Positions 38,114 to 46,406 of a stretch of 64,000 bases of DNA are shown here, in pieces; position 1 is the first letter of the stretch; every line of letters starts with the position of its first letter. The stretch is taken from the NCBI RefSeq assembly GCF_001579945.1, contig NZ_CP011971.1, forward strand, positions 2,072,001-2,136,000, written 5' to 3'. The DNA comes from Steroidobacter denitrificans. Its GTDB lineage: Bacteria; Pseudomonadota; Gammaproteobacteria; Steroidobacterales; Steroidobacteraceae. The notes below the pieces were generated by a model, which saw only the letters and a program-made list of their open reading frames with translations, had not been told where the DNA came from and did not search any database. Position numbers and translations under genes: made by a program.

Positions 38114-39253
38114 TTGCCGACCGCCGATCCCGCGCTCGAACTCACCCAGGAACTGATCCGCCGCCCGTCCGTCAGCCCGGAGGATCATGGCTGCCTGGAA
38201 ATCATTGCCGAACGGCTCCAGGTGCTGGGTTTTCGCCTCGAACGCATGCCTTTCGGCCCGGTTGCGAACCTGTGGACCATGCACGGCGAGGCGGCACCCT
38301 TGCTGTGTTTCGCCGGCCATTCGGATGTGGTGCCCAGCGGACCGCGGGAAGAATGGAAAACCGATCCCTTCGAACCGGTCGTCAAGGACGGCATATTGTA
38401 CGGACGCGGCGCTGCCGACATGAAAAGCGGCCTGGCCGCCATGGTGACCGCCGCGGAACGCTTCATCCAGGCGCACCCCCGGCACAACGGCACCCTCGCC
38501 TTCCTGCTGACCAGCGACGAGGAAGGCCCGTCCGTGGACGGAACACGGCGCGTCATGTCGGTCCTCGAGGCGCGCGGACAAAAAATCGACTGGTGCGTCG
38601 TGGGTGAGCCGAGCAGCAGCGAGATTCTCGGTGACACCGTGAAGATCGGCCGCCGCGGCTCGCTATCGGGAAAACTGACGGTACATGGAGTCCAGGGCCA
38701 CGTAGCCTATCCTCATCTGGCCGACAATCCCGTGCATGCCCTGGCGCCGGCACTGGCCGAACTCAGCTGCCGGACCTGGGATCGGGGCAACGAGTATTTC
38801 CAGCCCACGACCTTGCAGTTCTCGAATCTCAATGCCGGCACCGGCGCGCCGAACGTGATCCCCGGGGAGCTGCGGGCACGGTTCAATGTGCGCTTTTCGA
38901 CCGAACAAACCGTCGAAAGACTACAAAACACCATCACGGAAATCCTGGATCGCCACCAAGTGAACTACACCCTGGAATGGTTCATCTCCGGACTACCCTT
39001 TTTCACTCCCCGGGGCCGGCTCTCGGAGGCGGTGGAACGCGCCGTGCGGGAGATCTCCGGCATCGAGCCGCAGCTGTCCACCACGGGCGGCACCTCGGAT
39101 GGCCGCTTCATCGCACCGACCGGCGCGCAAGTCGTGGAATTAGGCGTATGCAACGCCAGTATCCACAAGGTCAACGAAAACGTACGCGTGGCCGATATCG
39201 GCACACTGTCCATGATGTATGAGCGCATCATGGAACTGCTGCTCACACCCTGA
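38114..39253 (+). CDS. dapE: succinyl-diaminopimelate desuccinylase
   Basis: 379-residue dinuclear zinc hydrolase that releases LL-diaminopimelate. The start matches E. coli DapE (LELTQELIRRPSVSPEDHG). Metal and catalytic residues are in CFAGHSDVVPSGP, YGRGAADMKSGLA, TSDEEGPSVDGT and VGEPSS, with the late His in ASIHKVNENV. The start codon is TTG 38114 with GGAG nine bases upstream; no ATG fits. It lies alone on the plus strand between the pst and pho minus-strand groups, away from dapC and dapD. Confidence 0.96.
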   Translation: MPTADPALELTQELIRRPSVSPEDHGCLEIIAERLQVLGFRLERMPFGPVANLWTMHGEAAPLLCFAGHSDVVPSGPREEWKTDPFEPVVKDGILYGRGAADMKSGLAAMVTAAERFIQAHPRHNGTLAFLLTSDEEGPSVDGTRRVMSVLEARGQKIDWCVVGEPSSSEILGDTVKIGRRGSLSGKLTVHGVQGHVAYPHLADNPVHALAPALAELSCRTWDRGNEYFQPTTLQFSNLNAGTGAPNVIPGELRARFNVRFSTEQTVERLQNTITEILDRHQVNYTLEWFISGLPFFTPRGRLSEAVERAVREISGIEPQLSTTGGTSDGRFIAPTGAQVVELGVCNASIHKVNENVRVADIGTLSMMYERIMELLLTP

Positions 39254-39342
39254 AATCCGCCGGATCCTGCGGCCGGGCCGCGCCATGCAACGAGTGCGGC
39301 GCTCGAAAGGTGCATACCGGCAAGGCCGGCAGCCGGGCGAAA

Positions 39343-39846
39343 TCAGCGGGATGACAGGCGGCGTAAATTCAGCCACAACGCCCAGATGCCCAACCCCGCC
39401 AATGCGATCAGGACCCACCAGGGCATCGACAAGCCCAGCAGGGTCCAGTCGATCTTGCCGCATTCACCCGAACCGGTGAGCACCTTGGCGATCACTTCGG
39501 TGACCGGCATGATTTCCAGTAGATAATCCAGATCCGCGCCGCAGGCGGCCACGCTGCCCGGCGGCTGCGCCTGAATCCAGACATGGCGGCCCGCGACCAG
39601 CATACCGGCCAGCGCCGCCAGCCCCAACAGGACTCCATAGATGCGCGCACCGGCCCGCCCGGGGTTCTGCAGCGCAGCGAGCAGAAACAGCACACCGAGC
39701 ACGATCACGGCCACACGCTGAAAGATGCACAGCGGACAAGGCGCCAGCCCCAGCACAAGCTCGGCATACAGTGCATAGGCCAGCAACACGACGCAGGCAA
39801 GAAAACCCAGGGCATTGCCCAGGCGGCGAAAGGATACGGCAGCCAT
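39343..39846 (-). CDS. dsbB: disulfide bond formation protein DsbB
   Basis: 167-residue four-helix membrane protein that reoxidises DsbA and passes electrons to quinone. The first periplasmic pair is C37-C40 (APCPLCIFQR). The second pair is in the 100-130 loop (VAACGADLDYLL and GSGECGKIDW). Length fits E. coli (176). The ATG overlaps the phoU stop by one base (TGATG), so it is coupled to phoU, an unusual operon partner. Confidence 0.94.
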   Translation of the reverse strand: MAAVSFRRLGNALGFLACVVLLAYALYAELVLGLAPCPLCIFQRVAVIVLGVLFLLAALQNPGRAGARIYGVLLGLAALAGMLVAGRHVWIQAQPPGSVAACGADLDYLLEIMPVTEVIAKVLTGSGECGKIDWTLLGLSMPWWVLIALAGLGIWALWLNLRRLSSR

Positions 39847-40592
39847 CAGCTGGACGCCGCTTCGTCGCCGCTCTGGGTACGCGTGCGCAGGTGACGTTCC
39901 ACCTCGTCCACGGACAAGTGCCGGATATCCTTGCCATGCACCATGTAGACGACGTATTCGCAGACATTCTTGGCGTGATCGCCGATACGCTCCAGTGCCC
40001 GCGCCACCCACAACACATCCAGCGCGCGCCGGATGGTGCGCGGATCCTCCATCATGAACGTGATGCACTGGCGCTGCAGCGCCTCGTATTCCTCGTCGAT
40101 CAGCCGATCTTTCCTGGCCACCTGGACCGCACCTTCCGGATCCAGCCGCGCGAATGCGTCCAATGCCTCGTGCAGCATCTCACCCACCAACCGGCCTAGA
40201 TTCTTGATCTCGCGATACCGGTCCGCAGGCCGTTCGACCGTTGCAAGCCGCGAACCGATGTAGCCGATCTTCTCCGCCTCGTCACCGATGCGCTCCAGGT
40301 CGGTGATCGTCTTGATCACCGCGACGATCAGGCGCAGATCGGATGCAGCCGGGTTGCGAGTCGCCAGGATACGGCTGCAGTCATCATCGATCGCCACCTC
40401 CATGGCATTGACTTGAGCGTCACCGCGCGCCACCTGTTCGCCCAGGCGGCTGTCGCCTTCCACCAGCGCGGCCACGGCCTGTTTGAGCTGCTCCTCCACG
40501 AAGCCGCCCATCTCCAGCACATTGGTGCGCACCCGCTCCAGATCATCGTTATAGCGGCTGAGGATATGATGTGACAGATCGGATTTTTCCAT
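39846..40592 (-). CDS. phoU: phosphate signalling protein PhoU
   Basis: 248-residue PhoU with two copies of the three-helix PhoU domain (about 15-105 and 115-220). Matching segments include RYNDDLERVRTNVLEMGGFV, DLRLIVAVIKTITDLERIGD and a second ALERIGDHAKNVCEYVVYMV. PhoU lowers Pho signalling through PstB and PhoR. It lies 62 bp after phoR, separated from pstB, where it is more often found. Confidence 0.96.
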   Translation of the reverse strand: MEKSDLSHHILSRYNDDLERVRTNVLEMGGFVEEQLKQAVAALVEGDSRLGEQVARGDAQVNAMEVAIDDDCSRILATRNPAASDLRLIVAVIKTITDLERIGDEAEKIGYIGSRLATVERPADRYREIKNLGRLVGEMLHEALDAFARLDPEGAVQVARKDRLIDEEYEALQRQCITFMMEDPRTIRRALDVLWVARALERIGDHAKNVCEYVVYMVHGKDIRHLSVDEVERHLRTRTQSGDEAASS

Positions 40593-40654
40593 GATGCATC
40601 CAGTATGGCCTGACGTATGGTTGCACAGGATCGCGCGGCCAGATATCGGATCCT

Positions 40655-42001
40655 TCAGGAATCCTGTTTCGCGCCGCGTGTTTGCACGGGCGCCGGCAGG
40701 ACGCGCTGCACGGGAAAATGGCAGGTGAAGGTGCTGCCCCGCCCCTCCTCGCTTTGCACCTCGAGCACCGCACCGTGGCGCTGCAGCGCATGCTTGACGA
40801 TGGCCAGCCCCAGGCCTGAACCGCCAAGCTCACGCGAGCGGCCCGAATCCACCCGATAGAAGCGTTCGGTGAGCCGCGGAAGATGCTCTGCCGCGATACC
40901 CGCGCCGGTGTCTCGCACCGCCAGATGGCCGCCGAGTTCATCCGTCCACCAGCGCAGTTCCACCGTACCCTCCGGCGGCGTGTATTTCACCGCGTTCGAC
41001 AATAGATTCGCCACCACCGAGTGAATGTCGCTTTCGGCGCCCTCGAGCCAGGCATCGCTGTCCAGCCTCAGGGTCAGCTCGCGCGGATGATGCTCCTGGG
41101 CCATCAGGTCCCGGCGCATCAGCGTCAGCATCGCAGCAATATCAACCGGCCGATCCTCGGGCCTGTTGTCGTTGGATTCCAGCTTCGAGAGCTCCAGCAG
41201 ATCATCGATGATGGTCTGCATGCGGACCGCCTGGCGGCGCATTTCCATGACCGGCGGGCGCCATGCCGGATCCAGTGCTTCATCATCCGCCAGGGTGTCC
41301 AGATATCCGCTGATCACGGTCAACGGCGAACACAGTTCGTGCGAGGCGTTGGCAACGAAATCCTTGCGCATCGATGCCAGCCGATGCTCCTGAGTGACAT
41401 CGCGGACGATCAGCAACTGACGCAATTTTTCATCGGTGCGCACCAGATGAAACGAAAACCAGCGCGAACGATCGCCGCCGGCTCCCTGTATGACGACGCC
41501 CTCGGCCGGCAGCCCGGTACGCAGATAGTCGACGAAATCGGGGTGCCGCACCAGGTTCTCGATCCGAAAGCCCAGATCACGCTTGCGCCGCAGCCCCAGC
41601 CAGGCGGACACACGAGGGTTGAACCAAAGAATTTCATGCTCCGGTCCCAGCAATACCGCACCCTCGGGCATGGCATGGGTCAAGCGCCGGAACTCTCGCA
41701 GCAGATCCGTGACATGCGCCTTGTGGTATTGCTTGCGCCGATCGATGCGCCCGACGATCGCCACCACCTCTGCCCATGAGCCGCGCATATCCGGCGCCGC
41801 CTCGATACGCCGATGGCTCAGCCAATATTCCACACGCAGTAGATTCACGATTTGCGCCGTCAGGTAGATTGCCAGAACCATGGCAAGCACCGCGGCAGTC
41901 CGGCCTATGATCAGGCCGATGAGCAGCGCGACGAACAATACGACGCCCAGCCGCAGGATCGTGCCCCAGCCTGCCGGGGATATCGCACCGATAAACTTCA
42001 A
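40655..42001 (-). CDS. phoR: phosphate regulon sensor kinase PhoR
   Basis: 448-residue membrane histidine kinase. It has two N-terminal membrane segments (about 12-50), a PAS domain (about 105-200), the H-box ASHELCSPLTV with H221, then the N-box VVANLLSNAVKYTPP and G-boxes DTGAGIAAEHLPRL and GGSGLGLAIVKHALQRHG. In the H-box a Cys (C224) stands where Arg or Lys is usual. The start is TTG 42001, with GGAG six bases upstream inside the end of phoB. Order phoB-phoR-phoU supports the assignment. Confidence 0.96.
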   Translation of the reverse strand: MKFIGAISPAGWGTILRLGVVLFVALLIGLIIGRTAAVLAMVLAIYLTAQIVNLLRVEYWLSHRRIEAAPDMRGSWAEVVAIVGRIDRRKQYHKAHVTDLLREFRRLTHAMPEGAVLLGPEHEILWFNPRVSAWLGLRRKRDLGFRIENLVRHPDFVDYLRTGLPAEGVVIQGAGGDRSRWFSFHLVRTDEKLRQLLIVRDVTQEHRLASMRKDFVANASHELCSPLTVISGYLDTLADDEALDPAWRPPVMEMRRQAVRMQTIIDDLLELSKLESNDNRPEDRPVDIAAMLTLMRRDLMAQEHHPRELTLRLDSDAWLEGAESDIHSVVANLLSNAVKYTPPEGTVELRWWTDELGGHLAVRDTGAGIAAEHLPRLTERFYRVDSGRSRELGGSGLGLAIVKHALQRHGAVLEVQSEEGRGSTFTCHFPVQRVLPAPVQTRGAKQDS

Positions 42002-42004
42002 GGC

Positions 42005-42700
42005 TTACTCCATACGAGTGGAAAACCGATAGCCGGCTCCGCGCACGGTTTGAATGAAACCATCGTAATCGAAGGCTTCGAGCGCCTTGCGCAGACGACG
42101 AATATGCACATCTACGGTGCGCTCCTCGACATAGACATTGCCGCCCCAGACCCGATCCAGCAATTGAGCACGACTGTATACCCGCTCGGCATGTGTCATG
42201 AAGAATGCCAGCAGGCGATACTCGGTCGGTCCCAACGGGATCGATCGATCCCCGACACTCACCCGGTGACCCGCGGTGTCCAGCACCAGACCCTGCGCCT
42301 CGATCAGTTCCTCGCCGCCGCCCGGACTCGAACGGCGCAGCACCGCATTGATACGAGCCAGCAGTTCCCGGGGCGAAAACGGCTTGGTGACATAGTCGTC
42401 CGCGCCGCTGTCCAGACCCATGATCTTGTCCTGTTCATGCGCACGCGCCGTCAGCATGATGACCGGGATGTCCCGTGTTTCCCGGTCACGCTTGAGCAAG
42501 CGCGTCAGCTCCAGCCCGCTCATCTCCGGCAGCATCCAGTCGATCAGCACCAGGTCGGGATGCCGATCGACGATGCTGGCGCGTGCCGCGCCGACATCCG
42601 CGGCCTCACGGACTTCGAAGCCGCCGCGGCGCAGGCCAAAAACGATCATATCGCGTATGGGGCGTTCATCCTCGACCACCAGAATTTGCTTGGCTGACAT
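42005..42700 (-). CDS. phoB: phosphate regulon response regulator PhoB
   Basis: 231-residue OmpR-family regulator. The receiver has E10-D11, phospho-acceptor D54 ([13 protein letters not shown]), and [12 protein letters not shown] with the conserved Lys. The winged-helix domain has [14 protein letters not shown] and a C-terminal [10 protein letters not shown]. coli PhoB has 229. The start is ATG 42700; a longer frame to 42820 lacks homology. It is the first gene of phoB-phoR-phoU-dsbB, with 3 bases between phoB and phoR. Confidence 0.97.
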   Translation of the reverse strand: MSAKQILVVEDERPIRDMIVFGLRRGGFEVREAADVGAARASIVDRHPDLVLIDWMLPEMSGLELTRLLKRDRETRDIPVIMLTARAHEQDKIMGLDSGADDYVTKPFSPRELLARINAVLRRSSPGGGEELIEAQGLVLDTAGHRVSVGDRSIPLGPTEYRLLAFFMTHAERVYSRAQLLDRVWGGNVYVEERTVDVHIRRLRKALEAFDYDGFIQTVRGAGYRFSTRME

Positions 42701-42838
42701 TATCCTATCGAATTCAACGTGTTGGTAAATCTCGTTAGATTGCACCGCAGCATTATTGCAGTTCATGTCATGGCATTCGTGAAAATGCCTTCCGAGCCGG
42801 TACGGATATCGAATATTCATGAATGATCCAGTTCAGGA

Positions 42839-43507
42839 TCAGCCCGGCGGCTTGGGAACGGCGACCCGATCTCGTAGATACACCGGTGCAGCCAGGTGCG
42901 CCGGCTCGCCCTGGCCGGCCCGCAGCTTCGCCACGGCAAGTCTGGCGATATCGCCGGCCAGCGGCAGCACGGCATCGTGGATGGGTGCGCCTTGGGCGAG
43001 CAGGCGCAGTTCCGGATAGACGGCGAAACCGCTGCCCGCGAACATGTCGGCGCCCGCCGCACTCACCGCGGCGGGAGAATCCACCCGCTCGGGGCCTGCC
43101 GCCTGCACCAGAGCGCTGTCATGCGGCTGCTCGAACAGGCCCCGGTAGACCTCCGACATGCGCGCATCCATGCACACCAAGATTCGCGCCCCGGGCGCCG
43201 AGACCTGCTGCGCGACCGCCGCCAGATCGGAAATACCCACCGTCGGCAAACCGGCTCCGAACGCCAGGCCCTGCGCCACGCCCACGGCGATACGCACCCC
43301 CGTGAAGGCGCCCGGTCCCCGGCCATAGGCCAGCGCATCCAGATCGCGTAGCCGCAGCCCCGCCTCCGACAGCACCGAGGCCACCATCGGCAGGATCAGA
43401 TCCGCATGCCCGCGGGGCGCATCCGCACGGCGCTCGATGAGGCGATCATCCAGCTGCAACGCGACGGAACAGCGCTCGGTCGCCGTATCGATGGCGAGAA
43501 TTCTCAT
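42839..43507 (-). CDS. tsaB: tRNA threonylcarbamoyladenosine biosynthesis protein TsaB
   Basis: 222-residue member of the ASKHA fold that scaffolds TsaD and TsaE in making t6A37 of ANN-decoding tRNAs. It starts MRILAIDTATERCSVAL and has GRGPGAFTGVRIAVGVAQGL. Length is close to E. coli (231). ATG 43507 has GGGAG upstream. It follows a YoaA-type helicase by 25 bp, as in E. coli, where the two are also neighbours. Confidence 0.95.
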   Translation of the reverse strand: MRILAIDTATERCSVALQLDDRLIERRADAPRGHADLILPMVASVLSEAGLRLRDLDALAYGRGPGAFTGVRIAVGVAQGLAFGAGLPTVGISDLAAVAQQVSAPGARILVCMDARMSEVYRGLFEQPHDSALVQAAGPERVDSPAAVSAAGADMFAGSGFAVYPELRLLAQGAPIHDAVLPLAGDIARLAVAKLRAGQGEPAHLAAPVYLRDRVAVPKPPG

Positions 43508-43532
43508 CCGCTCTCCCGGGTTCCCATCCTCA

Positions 43533-45683
43533 TCATCCCTGCTCCTGGCCATTCTCGTTGCCGCACTGCGAGTCGCCATTCGGCCTCAAGCCTGGCGTAT
43601 CCGCCGCGATCGGCACCGCTGCGGAAGGCGGCGAGTCCACTGTATGCTGAAAAAACCGCTCGACATCTTCGAGCCGCCGCGTACGCGGCATCGGCGGCAG
43701 GCTATCCAGGAAGATTCTCCCATAGGCACGGGTGTGCAGCCGCTGATCACACAGCATGATCACACCGGCATCTCCCGTATCGCGGATCAGGCGCCCCACA
43801 CCCTGCTTGAGGGTGATCACCGCCTGGGGGATCTGTTCCTCGAAGAAGGGATTGCCGCCGCGCCGTTCGATGGCCTCCAGGCGGGCCTTGAGCACCGGAT
43901 CATCCGGCACCGCGAACGGCAGCTTGTCGATCACCACCAGCGACAGCGCCCCGCCCTTGACGTCCACCCCCTCCCAGAAACTGCTGGTGCCCAGCAATAC
44001 GGCGTTGCCTAAATCCCGGAAGCGGGCCAGCAGGGCTTCACGCGGCGCATCTCCCTGAACCAGTATCGGGAAGCCCGGCGGCGGCGGCGTCCGGCCGCTC
44101 AGATGCTGCGCCGCCTGGCGCAGCGCACGATGACTGGTGAACAACAGGAATGCACGGCCGCCGCTGGCCCGCAGCACCGGCAGCACCGCCTGCATCAGCT
44201 GCTGGGTGTAACGCGGCGAGGATGGTTCGGGCAGGCCGCGCGGCAGGTACAGCAACGCCTGGCGCGCATAGTCGAACGGACTGCCGAAACGTACCGTGCG
44301 CGGATCCTTCATGCCGATGCGACCGATGAAATGATCGAAGCGTTCGCCCACCGCCAAAGTTGCCGAGGTACAGATCCAGGTGCCGGCCTGTGTTTCGATC
44401 AGCTCACCCAGCTGTTGCGCCACATCGACGGGCACATAGTGCAGCGAGGTGCCCTGGTGGCCGCTTTGCGCCCAGCGCACGCCGGCAGCCTGCCCGGCCA
44501 GCTCCGTCTCGTTCGCCAGCATGGCCCTCAGCCGCGTGGAGGATTCGAGGCTGCGCCGGCGCAGACTCGCCAATCCCGCATGATCGTGGGCCGCCTCGGC
44601 CAGCGCATCCGACAACTCATCCAGCAACCTCTGCAGCCGCTCCAGGGATTCGATGACGCCTGCCGGCCAATCCTTGAATTCGATACGGCTACCCGGGGAT
44701 CTACCGGCTCCCATGCCGGCATGGGACGATTCGCCCGTCCCGCCTCCAGGCGCCCCCCGGCCGGATGAGACATCGCCGCGCCAGGTGCTGCCCGAAGGCC
44801 GCCGCTCTCCCAGGGCATCCTGCAGATCGGCCAGGCATCGATCCATGGTCTGCGCAAAGCTGGCCGGAATCTCGCCGCGCACCTGGCCACTGACGACCTC
44901 CGAGGCCAGATCCCGCCCCAGGGATTGCAGCTGGCGGCTGGAGACCATGAACCCAAGAAAGCCTGCGGCCACCTCCGGCAGCTGATGAGCCTCGTCGATG
45001 ATGATGGCATCCGCCCCAGGCAACAGGTCGCCGAAACCCTCCTCCTTGAGCAGCAGATCGGCCATCAACAAATGATGACTCACGACCACCACATCGGCGG
45101 CCTGGGCTTCGCGGCGTGCCTGTACCAGGTGGCAGCCATCGAAAGACGGGCACTCCGGTCCCAGGCAGTTCTCCCGGGTCGAGGTCACCCAGGGCCACAG
45201 CGGATCCGCATCGCCGAGACTGCCGAATTCGGCGATATCCCCCCGACGGGTGAATTGCGCCCACTCCCGCAGCCCGGGCAAGGCCAGGGCGACCTCCCGG
45301 GGCAGTCCGCGTGCCACCGCCTGCTGTTCGGCCAGTGCCAGCCGGTGCAGGCACAGGTAGTTGGCACGCCCTTTCAACAAGGCGACATGCACCGGGCGGC
45401 CCAAAGCGCGGGTCACCACCGCCAAGTCGCGATGAAACAACTGGTCCTGCAGGTTGCGGGTACCGGTTGCGATGATTACGCGCCGTCCCGACAGCAGTGC
45501 CGGCACCAGGTAGGCGAATGTCTTGCCGGTACCCGTGCCGGCCTCGACGATGAGCCGCCCGCGCGTGCGCAGGGCGTGCTCCACCTCGATCGCCATATCG
45601 ATCTGCTCGCGGCGCACGGCGAATCCGGGAATCGCGGCCGCCAGGGGGCCCTGCGCGCCGAAGATATCCGCCAGATCGACCAT
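43533..45683 (-). CDS. yoaA: DinG/XPD-family Fe-S DNA helicase YoaA
   Basis: 716-residue superfamily 2 helicase. Motif I is VEAGTGTGKTFAYL near residue 50. A cysteine-rich Fe-S region follows (YLCLHRLAL near 110; CLGPECPSFDGC near 175). Motif II is IIDEAHQLPEV, and the C-terminal motif VI is LKQGVGRLIRD. E. coli YoaA is 636, so about 80 residues are extra, including a Gly/Ser-rich stretch near residues 300-330. YoaA acts at stalled forks with the HolC clamp-loader subunit. Its neighbour tsaB supports YoaA over DinG. Confidence 0.93.
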   Translation of the reverse strand: MVDLADIFGAQGPLAAAIPGFAVRREQIDMAIEVEHALRTRGRLIVEAGTGTGKTFAYLVPALLSGRRVIIATGTRNLQDQLFHRDLAVVTRALGRPVHVALLKGRANYLCLHRLALAEQQAVARGLPREVALALPGLREWAQFTRRGDIAEFGSLGDADPLWPWVTSTRENCLGPECPSFDGCHLVQARREAQAADVVVVSHHLLMADLLLKEEGFGDLLPGADAIIIDEAHQLPEVAAGFLGFMVSSRQLQSLGRDLASEVVSGQVRGEIPASFAQTMDRCLADLQDALGERRPSGSTWRGDVSSGRGAPGGGTGESSHAGMGAGRSPGSRIEFKDWPAGVIESLERLQRLLDELSDALAEAAHDHAGLASLRRRSLESSTRLRAMLANETELAGQAAGVRWAQSGHQGTSLHYVPVDVAQQLGELIETQAGTWICTSATLAVGERFDHFIGRIGMKDPRTVRFGSPFDYARQALLYLPRGLPEPSSPRYTQQLMQAVLPVLRASGGRAFLLFTSHRALRQAAQHLSGRTPPPPGFPILVQGDAPREALLARFRDLGNAVLLGTSSFWEGVDVKGGALSLVVIDKLPFAVPDDPVLKARLEAIERRGGNPFFEEQIPQAVITLKQGVGRLIRDTGDAGVIMLCDQRLHTRAYGRIFLDSLPPMPRTRRLEDVERFFQHTVDSPPSAAVPIAADTPGLRPNGDSQCGNENGQEQG

Positions 45684-45685
45684 AC

Positions 45686-46198
45686 TCAGTTGAAAATCGC
45701 CTGGAAACGCGCCAGCGCCACGGCCCCCGGCGCCAGCGGGTGACGCAGCTGCCAGCGGATATGGGTATAGCGCTCGGGCGGCGCGAGCCGTGTTCCGCCC
45801 TCATCCGTCACCTGCAATCCCCTGGGCACGGCGAAGCTTTGTCCGCCATCGATCGAGAACTCGACCTGTGCGCCGGGCGCCGCGGCGGAGCCGGCGACAT
45901 AGGCTGTGTTGGCGGGGATCTTTTGGACCACCATCACCTCGGCGGCGTAGACTATGGAAGGGTTGCGTATCCGCAAGGTGTAATACACGACGTCACCCTG
46001 GGATAAATGGGTCGCAGGAACGAACGGACGAAATTGGCTGCCCGGTGGGCCGTCCAGTGGTGCGAGGGGATCGCGGCGCACCTCGGCCACCAGTTCGCAT
46101 TCCAGTTGCACGCCCCCGGCGGCAGTACTGTCCGCAGCCTGCGCCAAGGGTATGAAAGCAGACATTAACCCACTTAGAAACAATAGCTTTGCTATCAT
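45686..46198 (-). CDS. small secreted protein with DUF11-like repeat fold
   Basis: 170-residue exported protein. A signal peptide is clear (hydrophobic LLFLSGLMSAFIPLAQA, cleavage near residue 21). The rest resembles a single DUF11-type beta domain: GDVVYYTLRIRNPS, VVQKIPANTAYVAGS, VEFSIDGGQSFAVPRG and a C-terminal HIRWQLRHPLAPGAVALARF. Such domains are common in large surface proteins; as a stand-alone protein its role is unknown. The start codon has no good ribosome-binding site. It ends 2 bases before yoaA. Confidence 0.8.
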   Translation of the reverse strand: MIAKLLFLSGLMSAFIPLAQAADSTAAGGVQLECELVAEVRRDPLAPLDGPPGSQFRPFVPATHLSQGDVVYYTLRIRNPSIVYAAEVMVVQKIPANTAYVAGSAAAPGAQVEFSIDGGQSFAVPRGLQVTDEGGTRLAPPERYTHIRWQLRHPLAPGAVALARFQAIFN

Positions 46199-46264
46199 AT
46201 ATAATCTATTTTCACACTAAATTTCCGACCTAGACAATGATCCAGGGCAATGTACCGTGCTGGC

Positions 46265-46279
46265 GCTGCAGACTGCAGC
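46265..46279. promoter_or_regulatory. 15-bp palindrome upstream of the pckG promoter
   Basis: GCTGCAG (46265-46271), a central A, and CTGCAGC (46273-46279) form a perfect dyad ending 18 bp before the -35 element of the pckG promoter. It has the size of a dimeric regulator site. No regulator can be named. Confidence 0.35.
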
Positions 46280-46297
46280 AGACGTGAGCAGGTCGTC

Positions 46298-46325
46298 ATG
46301 ACAGGCCGCCGCAGCACGGTATAAT
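46298..46325 (+). promoter_or_regulatory. sigma-70 promoter of pckG
   Basis: ATGACA (46298-46303, 5 of 6 consensus) and TATAAT (46320-46325, perfect) are separated by 16 bases. Transcription would begin near 46332, leaving about 75 bases of leader before the pckG start. A second perfect TATAAT at 46200-46205 has no good -35. Confidence 0.65.
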
Positions 46326-46406
46326 TTGATGTTTCCACTTGATCGACTTGAAGACCATGCATCCTGCCAGAACGGGTGCCGGGTATTGCTGGAGGATGCA
46401 GTTGTA

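Noticed and set aside
42701-42838. Pho box upstream of phoB
   Set aside because: Only isolated TTTTCAC and TGTCAT-like pieces occur; no second half site falls 11 bases away, unlike the site before pstC.
46200-46205. Second pckG promoter at the upstream TATAAT
   Set aside because: It has a perfect -10 but no acceptable -35 at 16-18 bases and lies next to the start of the divergent secreted-protein gene.
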